From positions 1 to 43,737 of the forward strand of contig NZ_JRPL02000018.1 of assembly GCF_000765905.2 (NCBI RefSeq): a DNA stretch of 43,737 bases. Reading direction: 5' to 3'. This DNA is from Helicobacter trogontum. Its GTDB lineage: Bacteria; Campylobacterota; Campylobacteria; Campylobacterales; Helicobacteraceae. The translations under genes and the position numbers were made by a program. The notes beneath the pieces were generated by a model. That model saw only the letters and a program-made list of their open reading frames with translations. It did not search any database and had not been told where the DNA came from. Shown piece after piece: positions 26,494 to 36,205 of the stretch. Every line of letters begins with the position of its first letter. The stretch's first letter is position 1.

Positions 26494-26613
26494 AAGCATA
26501 GCCTTATAAAATACAATATTACTAATTAAAAAATGGAATCTTAGATATAGAGAATAAGAAAAAGAATTATAACACAATCTATATCTGTATAACACGCAAA
26601 CTTTAGTAACCAA

Positions 26614-27250
26614 CGCACATATTTTTGCCTCAAACTATCCCTATTGCAACGCAATAAAAAACAAAAAAACCATCAATAATTACATATGCTTATAATTTTA
26701 AATTCTCACATATGACAGATTTTATGAAACAACGATAGATTATGCAAATATTTCGTAGTTACAAAATTGTATATATAGATTTATGTAGATAAAAGACTGA
26801 AACATTGTAAGGCTTAACTAAAATAAAACAAAGACACACACTCATGTGTAAAAATCATGCATAAATATATCTGTCAAGGTAACACTCCACGCTCAAATTA
26901 ATCTATTAAATCTGCATAAAGCTATTACAAAGATGCAATAAAGTGGCAAAGTATGTTTATTATCTCCTATCTTACAATATATACATAAAACATTGAAATA
27001 AACTTCAAAAAGCTATATCTCAAATTCAATTTATACTCACACAGCTCTTTCAACTCTATAAATAGACAATATACAAAAACAAGAAAAATATGATAGATTT
27101 TAATTAAAGTGGGGGATTTTAGGATTTCTATATTACATGTTATAAGACTTCAAAAAATACATAGAATCTAGATTTTAAAAATACATTCTACAATCTAGCA
27201 TTTAATCAAAGAATTAGAAACTAGATTTTTCAAACAACTGACTCAACATA
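26614..27250. other. Intergenic region without a recognisable gene
   Basis: About 640 AT-rich bases upstream of the ArsB-type gene and downstream of rdgB. No convincing reading frame, RNA gene or repeat seen; the part nearest 26500 should carry the transporter promoter. Confidence 0.5.
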
Positions 27251-27988
27251 TCAACCTAAGGTTTCATCAAGTGTGGCAAATGTCTGCAATAAAGATGTTA
27301 TCGCTTGTCCACGATGTGAAATTGCTGTTTTTTGCTCCAACGATAATGTAGCGAGTGAGTGTTGCAATGAATCCAAATATCTCGCTCTATTATTAACATG
27401 TAAGGTGAAATCCAATACGTCAATCTCATCTTGTGAAAAATCTCTATAAAACATCGAATCATACCCAAATCCATGCTCACCAACTTCCTTAATAGCTACA
27501 ATACCATGACACCGCCCATTGACAACATTTTGTATGTTTTTTTGCTCTCTTTCATTATGAATAATATAGGCAATACTACATTGAAAAAAAGCTTTACTAC
27601 CCCAAACCCCACGCTGTTTCAGTGCATGTTTCAAAGCCTCTCTATTACTTGCATCACTTGAGTTGCCACCATCAATAATACCATCTTGCATATGTGCATA
27701 TCGTGCGGAAAAAATGCCTGGTGCCCCTTGCAATACTTCTACACATAGCCCACTATCATCGGCAAGAATAGCATATTGTGAGGGAATATTAACATGTGTT
27801 TGCAAGATATGATAAAGTGTTTGTGCTTTAATCAATGCATTTTGCTCAAATGTAGTTCCACACTCAATAGGATCAAATTCTAATATACCTAAGTCATCTG
27901 GAGTTAGAATCTCCAAATTTAAAGCATACTGAAATTCTTGTTGTTTGTGCTTATTATTCGTAGCTATAATTATATACGGGATATTCAT
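27251..27988 (-). CDS. rdgB: Non-canonical purine NTP pyrophosphatase (RdgB/HAM1)
   Basis: A 245-residue ITP/XTP pyrophosphatase, which removes deaminated purine nucleotides before they enter DNA. Conserved parts: IIATNNKHKQQEF, GTTFEQNALIKAQ, ILADDSGLCVEVLQGAPGIFSARYA, GEHGFGYDSMFY and the C-terminal ISHRGQAI. It is longer than many RdgB proteins (about 200 residues), with insertions between these blocks. The start ATG 27988 has AAGGAT upstream, directly after a perfect hairpin. Confidence 0.95.
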   Translation of the reverse strand: MNIPYIIIATNNKHKQQEFQYALNLEILTPDDLGILEFDPIECGTTFEQNALIKAQTLYHILQTHVNIPSQYAILADDSGLCVEVLQGAPGIFSARYAHMQDGIIDGGNSSDASNREALKHALKQRGVWGSKAFFQCSIAYIIHNEREQKNIQNVVNGRCHGIVAIKEVGEHGFGYDSMFYRDFSQDEIDVLDFTLHVNNRARYLDSLQHSLATLSLEQKTAISHRGQAITSLLQTFATLDETLG

Positions 27989-28001
27989 GAGGGATCCTTG
28001 A

Positions 28002-28022
28002 CTAGGGCCATAAAAGCCCTAG
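28002..28022 (-). terminator. Hairpin between petC and rdgB
   Basis: CTAGGGC (28002-28008) and GCCCTAG (28016-28022) form a perfect 7-base-pair GC-rich stem with a 7-base loop. It lies after the petC stop and just before the rdgB ribosome-binding site. No U-tract follows on the minus strand, so it may end the petABC transcript poorly or shape rdgB translation. Confidence 0.45.
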
Positions 28023-28063
28023 AATCTACTAAGTATTAATGAATAAGTGTCAGCTATCCATTA

Positions 28064-29527
28064 TTAATGCAAATCTTTCCAAATCTTGCTCTTCCACATA
28101 TATGCAAGTGCAGAAAGTAACACAAAGAAAGCAATAATCCATAATCCAAGAGAATCTCTTTGTGCTTTTTTGCTATCACCAATTGTCTCAAGATAATTAA
28201 TGACTTGTGTTTCTGCTTCTTTAGTAAGACCTACACGAGGCATTGCTTTACCTTGTGGCATAACACCCATGTCCTTAGCCATATTTGTATAGTCATCAGC
28301 ATCTTGCCATGAATATTTGAGAGAATTTTCAGGCAATACAATGCCATAATATGCTGCATCTCTAGCATTTATCTCTTTAACTTTTGCCTTTCTATCCCCT
28401 TCGCTTAGATCAGTAGGCAATGCTGCTTTTTCTTCATCTTGTTTGTTTTTAACCAGCTTATTGATAACTGCTCTCTGAATATCAATCAAAGGCACTTTTT
28501 GCGGATTATTGATGAATGCAGCAAGTTCTGTATGACCCTTTGCTCGAATCATCATGGATAAATCAGGTGGCGTATTTCCCAAATATGCTTTAATCATCTC
28601 TGAATCTGTAGCAGCGTGTAATCCTGGTTTGTTAAAACCAGATTCAATGATTGATGTATTAAGCACATTTAATGCACCACCAAAATCTTCAAAAGTTTTT
28701 GCATTGATAGCTTCATTATTGTCATCAAGCTCACTTTCAGTCATTTGCCTCTTCTCTTTTGCTTTAGCCATACCAAGCAAAGCATTCATAAAACCCTTAT
28801 CCTCGTCATTAAGAGATTCTAAAAATTCTACCTCTTCTTTACCTTCGGCTTGCTTAATTAAAGTTTCTATCTTTGCATTATGCTGTGTGAAAAACATAGA
28901 GTCATATTGATTTTTGTCATATGCGACACTATGGCATCTACTACAAGCCTCTACAAACACTTCCTTATCACTTAAGCTTTTAGGTGCAATTGACTTAAGA
29001 TATGCAACCACATCAGCAATTTCAGAATCATTTAATATCTCATTAAAAGCATTCATGGGATACATTTCTTTACCCTCATTAGATGCCAAACATTTATCAA
29101 ATGCTTCATCCTCCAAGCCCTCACATGAAACCTCGAATTTCGAATCTAATAATGAAGCACGAACAGGATCTTTAATAAAATGTGCTAAATAGGTAGAGTT
29201 ATAGATAAGCCCTGCATTTGACAAATCAGGAGGCAATACTCCACCATTACCTGCTGGCTGCAATGCTTTTGGATTTCTCATATTAAGCCCTGCATCTGGT
29301 TGTGAATTTAGGGTATGGCAACTCGCACAATTTCCTTCAAACACATTTTTACCATTTTCGGCATTACCGCTAGCCACATCTATATTGCCAAGTTTTTCTA
29401 AGTCTTTAAAATCATAATTACTAGCTGCAGTAGGTGGATGCATAGCGTGATGTGCCAAAGGCTCAACTCCATAATACATAACACCTATAATAAAGGCAAC
29501 TATAACAAATATTTTAAACTCTCTCAT
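28064..29527 (-). CDS. petC: Cytochrome c1, di-heme subunit of the bc1 complex
   Basis: A 487-residue membrane-anchored di-heme cytochrome c, the Campylobacterota form of cytochrome c1. It has an N-terminal membrane helix (FVIVAFIIGVMYYG), heme motifs CASCH (GNCASCHTLN) and CSRCH (EACSRCHSVAYD), and a C-terminal anchor helix (GLWIIAFFVLLSALAYMW). It passes electrons from the Rieske protein to soluble cytochrome c. The start overlaps the petB stop (TAATG), so translation is coupled. It is the last gene of petABC. Confidence 0.93.
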   Translation of the reverse strand: MREFKIFVIVAFIIGVMYYGVEPLAHHAMHPPTAASNYDFKDLEKLGNIDVASGNAENGKNVFEGNCASCHTLNSQPDAGLNMRNPKALQPAGNGGVLPPDLSNAGLIYNSTYLAHFIKDPVRASLLDSKFEVSCEGLEDEAFDKCLASNEGKEMYPMNAFNEILNDSEIADVVAYLKSIAPKSLSDKEVFVEACSRCHSVAYDKNQYDSMFFTQHNAKIETLIKQAEGKEEVEFLESLNDEDKGFMNALLGMAKAKEKRQMTESELDDNNEAINAKTFEDFGGALNVLNTSIIESGFNKPGLHAATDSEMIKAYLGNTPPDLSMMIRAKGHTELAAFINNPQKVPLIDIQRAVINKLVKNKQDEEKAALPTDLSEGDRKAKVKEINARDAAYYGIVLPENSLKYSWQDADDYTNMAKDMGVMPQGKAMPRVGLTKEAETQVINYLETIGDSKKAQRDSLGLWIIAFFVLLSALAYMWKSKIWKDLH

Positions 29528-30759
29528 TATTCACCACCTTTTTTATTTTCTGCCATAGTTACCATAGGCAATACTACAAAAAGCAACACAAGAAAGCTGA
29601 CAGAAGCGACTAAGCCAATATATTTTGCATTGCCATCTGGCGGTAGCTTTCCGTACACAGTAAGAACTATCAAATCAACAATAAGTAACACAAAGAATAC
29701 GAGGAATCCAGGTCTCTTATGTGCTGGTTTTACCACATTACTTCTATCAAGCCAAGGAAGTAGCAAGAACACAACCTGTGCAATACCAAAGAATACTAAA
29801 CCAAGGTTGGCACTAAAGAAGATTCCGCGTAACACCTCATAACTCCATAAGAAATACCACTCTGGATAAATATGTGCCGGTGTTGCTAATTGATTTGCAC
29901 GCTCAAAATTGATAGGATCCATCGCAAAATCAAAATGATAACAAGCCAAAGCAAAAAATAAAATCATAAATAACGATATGATAAAAATATCTTTACATAA
30001 GAAGTCAGGCCAAAAACGGATCACTTTAGCCTCTTTTTTATTTCCTGACATATACTTCTCTGCCTCTGCTTCAAAGTCAATTTCTTCACCCTCTTGGTTA
30101 TTAACATGTGGTTTTCGTAACGCATAAAAATGCATTGCAATAGCACCCATAATCACTACTGGCAACAAGAATACATGAAGCATAAAAAAGCGTGTGAGTG
30201 TAGAATCTGCTACAACATAGTTACCGCGTACCCATTCTACAACATCGCTACCAATTAAAGGGATACCACCAAAAAGATTTGTGATAACCGCAGCCGCCCA
30301 ATAGCTCATCTGTCCCCACGGAAGCATATAACCACTAAAAGCTTCAGCAGAAAAAATGACAAAAAGCACCATACCGCTAATCCAAATCATTTCGCGACCA
30401 TTTTTGTAGGAACCATAATAAATAGCTACAAACATATGGATGTAAATAATGACAAACACCATACTAGCTGCGACTGCATGTATATGTCGCCATAACCAAC
30501 CAAACGCAACCTCTTGCATAATTGTATAATTTACGGAATCATAGGCAAGGTTTTCATCAGGTTTATAATACATCAGCAAGAATATTCCGCTTACAACAAG
30601 TAGTGTGAAAAGAGCAGTCAAAACCACACCCATAGCCCACAGCCAATTAATATTTTTTGGAATCCAATATTTTGTCATCATAACTTCAATGAGCCTATTG
30701 GTTCCAAGTCTTTGGTCAAACCAATCAGCCAAATTTTTCGCTTTTCTTATATGTGCCAT
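29527..30759 (-). CDS. petB: Cytochrome b subunit of the bc1 complex
   Basis: A 410-residue cytochrome b with eight or more spans. The heme-b His ligands are in FGWLWRHIHAVAASMVF and FFMLHVFLLPVVIMGAIAMH. SGYMLPWGQMSYW and PEWYF (in AHIYPEWYFLWSYEV) form the quinol-oxidation pocket. It is fused into one full-length protein as in Proteobacteria. Start: ATG with AAGGAG; it lies 9 bases after petA. Confidence 0.96.
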   Translation of the reverse strand: MAHIRKAKNLADWFDQRLGTNRLIEVMMTKYWIPKNINWLWAMGVVLTALFTLLVVSGIFLLMYYKPDENLAYDSVNYTIMQEVAFGWLWRHIHAVAASMVFVIIYIHMFVAIYYGSYKNGREMIWISGMVLFVIFSAEAFSGYMLPWGQMSYWAAAVITNLFGGIPLIGSDVVEWVRGNYVVADSTLTRFFMLHVFLLPVVIMGAIAMHFYALRKPHVNNQEGEEIDFEAEAEKYMSGNKKEAKVIRFWPDFLCKDIFIISLFMILFFALACYHFDFAMDPINFERANQLATPAHIYPEWYFLWSYEVLRGIFFSANLGLVFFGIAQVVFLLLPWLDRSNVVKPAHKRPGFLVFFVLLIVDLIVLTVYGKLPPDGNAKYIGLVASVSFLVLLFVVLPMVTMAENKKGGE

Positions 30760-30768
30760 ACATTCTCC

Positions 30769-31284
30769 TTACGCATTACCTGAAGCTTTCAACATCGCTT
30801 CATACTCTGTGCCACTTTCACCTAATATCAAAGTTGTATCACCCTTAATCGCGAAAGGAGGAATATCGAAAGGACGAGGTGGTGGTGTCCCCTCAATATT
30901 CACACCATCACCTGTAAATTGTCCGCCATGACACGGGCAATGAAATATATTTTCATTAGCCTTCCAATTTGGAATACAACCCAAATGCGTACAAATCTTA
31001 ATACCTATGCAGTAATGTGCTCCTGCTAATTCAAAATCCCTTGCAGGTGAAATCTCATCTCCAGCTTTCTTTTTCATAATATAAACAGGTTTACCACGCC
31101 ATTGTGTATCACGTATTTCACCTTCTTGCATACCTGCAACATCAACGGTAGTAAAACCAGCTGAAACTACACTGGGTAATGGATCCCAAGTTTTTTTCAT
31201 AGCAACAAGTGCAGCGATAGCACCAGCACCAGCAACACCGCCAAGTGCCATGCCAAGAAAATCTCGCCTCTTCACATCAGCCAT
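30769..31284 (-). CDS. petA: Rieske iron-sulfur protein of the bc1 complex
   Basis: A 171-residue Rieske subunit. The N-terminal twin-arginine signal and anchor reads VKRRDFLGMALGG. The 2Fe-2S ligands are in CTHLGCIPNW and FHCPCHGGQF (CxH and CxxH). It takes electrons from quinol in the periplasm. The start is placed at ATG 31284, with AAGGAG six bases before it; ATG 31287 is also possible, and a longer frame to 31317 lacks a ribosome-binding site. Confidence 0.95.
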   Translation of the reverse strand: MADVKRRDFLGMALGGVAGAGAIAALVAMKKTWDPLPSVVSAGFTTVDVAGMQEGEIRDTQWRGKPVYIMKKKAGDEISPARDFELAGAHYCIGIKICTHLGCIPNWKANENIFHCPCHGGQFTGDGVNIEGTPPPRPFDIPPFAIKGDTTLILGESGTEYEAMLKASGNA

Positions 31285-31383
31285 CATCTTCTCCTTCAAA
31301 GAAATCAACAATCTCAAACTCTTGCCTTGCGTAGAAAAAACGCAAAAACTTCAATATTCTAATAAAAAAACACTTAAAACAAT

Positions 31384-31389
31384 ATTATA
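31384..31389 (-). promoter_or_regulatory. Candidate -10 box of petABC
   Basis: TATAAT on the minus strand, about 100 bases before the petA start. A second TATAAT lies at 31420-31425. Either could drive the operon; the choice is uncertain. Confidence 0.3.
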
Positions 31390-31483
31390 TTCATAGACTT
31401 ATCAATAAAAATTGTTAAAATTATATACTTTCTTAACCCTAGGGTATATTTCATATACATTATGTTTTTAATAAAGGATCTAC

Positions 31484-32245
31484 ATGCAAAAAATCACACA
31501 AAATACTTTAGATTCTATACTTACATTTTTACAAGATGAAGTCGCAAAGCGAGGTTTCACACAAGTAGTTGTTGGGCTTAGTGGTGGTATTGATAGTGCA
31601 GTTGTTGTGCAGTTGTGCAACAAAGCTTTACATGGCAATATTAAAGCATTACTTATGCCTTCGCTAAGCTCCAGTGAAGCTAGTATTGATGACTCTATTC
31701 TTTTATGTGAAACCTTTGGTATACATTATACTCTCATGCCAATCAAGGATTTTGATGCTACGTTTTGCAACCTTTACAAAGATCACACAAAGCTTTCTCG
31801 TGGTAATTTTTGCTCCAGAATGCGTATGGCAACGCTTTATTATGTTGCACAAATGGAGCAAAGACTTGTTGTTGGCACGAGCAATAAAACAGAAATTATG
31901 CTAGGGTATGGCACGATATTTGGCGACTTAGCATGTGCAATAAATCCTATAGGTAATCTCTATAAAACACAAATTTACATGCTTGCAGAGCTTTTAGGAA
32001 TTCCAAAACAAATTATAAATAAGGCTCCGAGTGCTGATTTGTATCATGGGCAAACAGATGAAGAGGAATTGGGGTATAACTATAATGAAATAGACTTATT
32101 TTTGGAATCTTATGAAGCAGCCAAAGGAGATATAATAAAGCTTGGGCAATATGACAAAGATATGGTTGAAACATTGCACAAACGCATACAAAACAATGCT
32201 TTTAAGCAAAAAATGCCAACAATTTTCATGGATCTAAAGTATTAA
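31484..32245 (+). CDS. nadE: NAD+ synthetase, ammonia-dependent
   Basis: A 253-residue NadE of the short ammonia-dependent type, with no glutaminase domain. The ATP pyrophosphatase loop is VVVGLSGGIDSAVVVQL. LVVGTSNKTEIMLGYGTIFGD and KAPSADLYHGQTDEEELG are the substrate-binding blocks. It makes NAD+ from nicotinate adenine dinucleotide. ATG start with AAAGGAT. It is divergent from petABC. Confidence 0.96.
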   Translation: MQKITQNTLDSILTFLQDEVAKRGFTQVVVGLSGGIDSAVVVQLCNKALHGNIKALLMPSLSSSEASIDDSILLCETFGIHYTLMPIKDFDATFCNLYKDHTKLSRGNFCSRMRMATLYYVAQMEQRLVVGTSNKTEIMLGYGTIFGDLACAINPIGNLYKTQIYMLAELLGIPKQIINKAPSADLYHGQTDEEELGYNYNEIDLFLESYEAAKGDIIKLGQYDKDMVETLHKRIQNNAFKQKMPTIFMDLKY

Positions 32246-32297
32246 CAATCTCACAGCATAAATACTATGAATTACTGCAAGATAAAACAAATCTACA

Positions 32298-32888
32298 TTA
32301 TGCATTGACACGAGCATTAAATGCCCGTGCCAAAGAGAAATGATCAATATTATCAAGACTTACATTTGATGGTACACCTTGTGCGATTTTACTAAATTTC
32401 AAATGTAAACACGAAAGTTTTTCCTGTATAAACATAACAATCAGATCGCTTTCAAGTGAGGGCATAAATGCAAATATTACTTCTTGTATATTCTCTTCTT
32501 TAACGCGTTTTATGAGCTCGGTAAAATCACAGTGCTTGTAATCCTCAATCACACAATACACGCCATGAAACTCACCAATTTCTTCAATCAGAAATACATC
32601 TTTTGGATGAGAGACAATACAAAGTGTGCCATCTTTTCGATTAGAATCAAGACAAATATGACACACCTCACCATGACTAAGTGCGCCACAAACACTACAT
32701 TTTTCAATCGTTGCAATGCAATCATGAATCGCCTGTGCAATTTGTAGTCCCAAAGGTGCATTCTCTATAGCTAGAGTGTAAGCCATTTTACGTGCACTTT
32801 TTTTGCCTATTGTTGGTATTTTTTCAAGTGCATTAACAAGTGTATTAAACGAAAATAAGTTATTTTGATAGTTTTTCATGTTGGACAT
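32298..32888 (-). CDS. recR: Recombination mediator RecR
   Basis: A 196-residue RecR, which works with RecO (and RecF where present) to load RecA on gapped DNA. The N-terminal helix-hairpin-helix is ALEKIPTIGKKSARKMAYTL, the Cys4 zinc finger CSVCGALSHGEVCHIC, and the Toprim domain starts LCIVSHPKDVFLIEEIGEF. Start ATG 32888 or 32879. It converges with nadE and diverges from dnaJ. Confidence 0.95.
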   Translation of the reverse strand: MSNMKNYQNNLFSFNTLVNALEKIPTIGKKSARKMAYTLAIENAPLGLQIAQAIHDCIATIEKCSVCGALSHGEVCHICLDSNRKDGTLCIVSHPKDVFLIEEIGEFHGVYCVIEDYKHCDFTELIKRVKEENIQEVIFAFMPSLESDLIVMFIQEKLSCLHLKFSKIAQGVPSNVSLDNIDHFSLARAFNARVNA

Positions 32889-32979
32889 TCTAGCAAAAAA
32901 GTAATAAGTTTCAGCAAAAGTTGTCTTTTTTTTTATATAATGAAAGCTTAATTTTATTTTTACTTTTGGAGTATGTATT

Positions 32980-34104
32980 TTGGCGTCACTTGATATGGAC
33001 TACTATGAAATCTTAGAGATTAGCAGAGATGCAGACCATGATACAATCAAAAAATCATTTAGAAAACTTGCATTGAAATATCACCCTGACAGAAACCCAG
33101 ATGACAAAGAAGCAGAAGAAAATTTCAAGATGATTAATGAGGCTTATGAGGTATTAAGCGATAGTGAAAAAAGAGCAATCTATGATAGGTATGGAAAGGA
33201 GGGGCTTCAGTCTCAAGGCTTTTCTCGATCAAGTGGTGGCTTTAGCGATATATTTGGTAGTATATTTGAGGATTTTTTTGGAGGCACTCAAACAAGCACA
33301 CAAGAACATTATGCTTTTGATCCTGATTATGTATTACGATTACATCTAAGCTTTAAAGAAGCTGTATTTGGCTGTAAAAAGACAATCAAAACAGAATACA
33401 AAAGCTATTGTAAGGCATGTAATGGCACCGGGGCAAAAGATGGTAAAATGCAAAACTGCACTCGATGTAATGGACGCGGTAGAGTTGTCGTGCAGCAATC
33501 TATACTGCAGATGCAGGTTGCTTGTCCTAGTTGTTCAGGGACAGGTAAAGTAATTGTTGATAAATGCACAAAATGTCATGGGAATGCTTTTGAACGCATA
33601 CAAGAAACGATTGAGCTAGACATTAAAGCAGGTATTGATAATGGCAATCAGCTTGTGTATCGTGGCAAGGGCAATGAAGTCAAGAATGGATTAAGAGGCG
33701 ACCTTTACATTAAGGTAGCTGTGAAAGAAGATGAGCATTTTGTGCGTCACGGCAATGATCTATATATGGAAGTCCCTGTATTTTTTACGACAATTGTGCT
33801 TGGTGGTAAAATTGAGATTCCAACGCTTAGTGGACAAGCAGAGCTAAATATCCCGCCAAACACAGCACATGGACATCAGTTTGTCTTTCAGAATGAAGGT
33901 GTGCCAGATATTAATAGCGGACGAAAAGGAAGGCTTATTGCACAAATAAAAATTACATATCCACAAAATCTTAACGAAGAGCAACATAATCTCGTGTTGA
34001 AACTACAAGAGAGCTTTGGGGATACAAGTAAGCCATATAAAAGTTTTATTGACTCATGCTTTGACAAAGTAAAGAACTGGCTTAAGGATAAAATGTCTTC
34101 ATAA
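32980..34104 (+). CDS. dnaJ: Chaperone DnaJ
   Basis: A 374-residue type I DnaJ. The J-domain has the HPD motif ([10 protein letters not shown]), followed by a Gly/Phe region ([17 protein letters not shown]) and four Cys-rich zinc repeats ([32 protein letters not shown]; the last lacks the usual final Gly). The C-terminal substrate domains follow. It stimulates DnaK and delivers substrates. The start is TTG 32980 after GGAG, or ATG 32995. It is the last intact core gene before the decayed region. Confidence 0.96.
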   Translation: MASLDMDYYEILEISRDADHDTIKKSFRKLALKYHPDRNPDDKEAEENFKMINEAYEVLSDSEKRAIYDRYGKEGLQSQGFSRSSGGFSDIFGSIFEDFFGGTQTSTQEHYAFDPDYVLRLHLSFKEAVFGCKKTIKTEYKSYCKACNGTGAKDGKMQNCTRCNGRGRVVVQQSILQMQVACPSCSGTGKVIVDKCTKCHGNAFERIQETIELDIKAGIDNGNQLVYRGKGNEVKNGLRGDLYIKVAVKEDEHFVRHGNDLYMEVPVFFTTIVLGGKIEIPTLSGQAELNIPPNTAHGHQFVFQNEGVPDINSGRKGRLIAQIKITYPQNLNEEQHNLVLKLQESFGDTSKPYKSFIDSCFDKVKNWLKDKMSS

Positions 34105-34447
34105 TGAATTATTCTAGCCACATTTATTAGGTTTATTACATACTAGCCTTATTGTATTTATCATACCTTAATCATATTAATGAGATAAATCTTGGTTGAA
34201 TGCATTAGTTTTTCATGTCTCTACCCATCCATACACATTCCTGAAGCCATCTTGCAAAGATTTGGCTTATAAATACATTAAATATTAAATACGTCTAAGC
34301 TCCATAAAAAAGCTGTTTAATCGCATGTGTTTTTAAAAATATTTGACTTTGAATAATATCTAGATATTTATATGCAAAGAAGAAGTAAACTCTTACTGTG
34401 TTGTTTGTATTTATTTTGTATTTATAATGCTTGATGATATTAATTTG
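34105..34447. other. Boundary stretch between dnaJ and the decayed island
   Basis: About 340 bases with stops in all frames. I see no tRNA, integrase or attachment-site repeat that would mark an integration point. Confidence 0.45.
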
Positions 34448-35066
34448 TTTGCACTCCTAAAGAAAATACTTTTAAGATTAATGCCCCAGATCCTAGTAAT
34501 GCTAATACACAAAGCAAAAAATCTCTAACTTCTCAAATAGATAGCTCTATTATCCCAAATCTAAGTATTATCACAAAATATAATTGAGCTAGATACACTC
34601 TATCTCTCAAATACAAGCTATGAGAATAGAGAAGCAATAATAGTATATTGCAATCTCAAAGTGGATTCCAAAAGTAACCTCCATAAGAGTAGCTTTCAAA
34701 GTGGATTGTATAATACTTATGAAAAGCTAGATATATCATTTAATCCATTATCAAATAAAAATGCTGGTTATAAAGGACTTAGATTCTAATCTTACACTTA
34801 AAGCTATCTTAGAATCTCTACTTAAAGATTACAGCTCACATATATACTCATGTAGAATCTTTACTATAAGAGTTGCTTATAGTATTTATGAATATATACT
34901 TCTTATTCCCAAGATGATTTCAAGGTTTATAGTAAAGCTATTCAAAGAGAAAAGAAATAAAGATGAGTTAGGGTATAGAAGCTTTATAGATTTAAGTATA
35001 ACCAAAATAAGAAAGCACTATAATAAATATTTTAGTTTATTAGAATCTAAAAGGTGTCGTAGATGA
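34448..35066 (+). pseudogene. Decayed C-terminal part of a PAAR-associated gene
   Basis: Three frames join into one coding trace: CTPKENTFKINAPDPSNANT (from 34448) stops near 34588; a second frame continues with ELDTLYLSNTSYENREAI and ends at NAGYKGLRF near 34790; the third (34761-35066) gives DSNLTLKAILESLLKDYSS and a basic C-terminus. The first segment would follow naturally after the SDKGFPII end of the PAAR-like gene at 40592-40843, so I infer it is the C-terminal half of a second PAAR-like gene whose front is missing. Its stop overlaps the next start (ATGA at 35063). Confidence 0.45.
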
Positions 35067-36190
35067 AAACAAAACTTTTAATCTTAATGGGTTCGTTTGT
35101 AGTGTAGCTTTTAGCTTTGAGTTTGGAAGCAAAGAGCAGATTTGTAAAAGCATGTGTGATAGAAAAGTAAAAGAGGCGTTAGAATCTCAATCATTCAAGC
35201 AAGATTCTAAAAATACAAATAATCTGGCAGATATTGAGATTGTAGATATTCCAAATAAAAATGCAAGAAAAGCCTTTGAAGATTCACTTTTTACAAAGAG
35301 TGAAGATTCTAAAACTTTCAAAACCAACAATCAAGCAATATGTGAAGCAAAGATATTTCAGACACTCAAAGGTGTAAAGGGAATCTACTTTGATGATAGC
35401 GTGATTAAGGCAAATTCTAATGGTGTGATTGATGATATTAAAGGCTCAAAATATGATTTAGTATCGCTTGGATTTAGAGATACTAAGCAAGAAGATCTAT
35501 CGCTTTATGCTACTTTGTCAAGTGATTATGAATTTTCACCAAGCTATGATTATGGAAAAACAATATCAAATTTTGGGTTTGGGATAGGAAAATATACAGA
35601 CATGAGCTATCAAACCTTGCAAAAATTTTATACCAATAATCTTAGCAAACACCCTATATCGCAACAAACCAAACTTGATATCTCAAAGTTTCCTAAAAAT
35701 AAATATTATCGTGTAGGTTCTGTGGATTATTATAGAGATAGTGATGGGTATTCCAAATATGATAAATTTGGCACTTGTAAAGATAAGAAATTATACAATG
35801 ATTATTGTATCTTCATCTATGATATTCCTAAAAAAGAAGTAAGTAAAATATCATTTTTTGCTATAACATACTATCCAATAAAAAGCCAAATTATAAAAAA
35901 AATCCCATATTCTCCTAATCTACTTGCCGCACAAGAAGAAACAGGTATAAAATTTGTAGGCACTTATACTCTTAGAATGATAGAAAATAAACCATTATGG
36001 ATTACGCATTAATAGTGATATATCTTTTGTTGCCCTCACAAGATTCTATGCACTCAAATATGATGATAATTTGCAACCAAAAGAGATAATTTTACTTGCG
36101 GAAAAACCATTGTATCAAGGGGTAGAGTGCAATAGTTCATCTCCATTTATTTCATATATATTTTTGGATACTGATATTTTAGGAAATTAA
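35063..36190 (+). pseudogene. Broken gene for an exported protein beside the lipase
   Basis: ATG 35063 starts a signal peptide MKTKLLILMGSFV, which stops after 14 codons. One base over, SVAFSFEFGSKEQICKSMC continues it and stays open to 36012 (ending MIENKPLWITH). After another one-base shift near 36000 it runs as SDISFVALTRFYALKYDD to TAA 36188-36190. Rejoined, it would be a periplasmic protein of about 375 residues. No family recognised. Its position between a PAAR-type trace and a lipase suggests an immunity or accessory protein. Confidence 0.5.
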
Positions 36191-36205
36191 ACCCAAGGAT
36201 AAATA

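Noticed and set aside
34105-34447. Search for an integration site at the left edge of the decayed island
   Set aside because: No tRNA gene, integrase or direct repeat was found after dnaJ, so a defined mobile element cannot be claimed.
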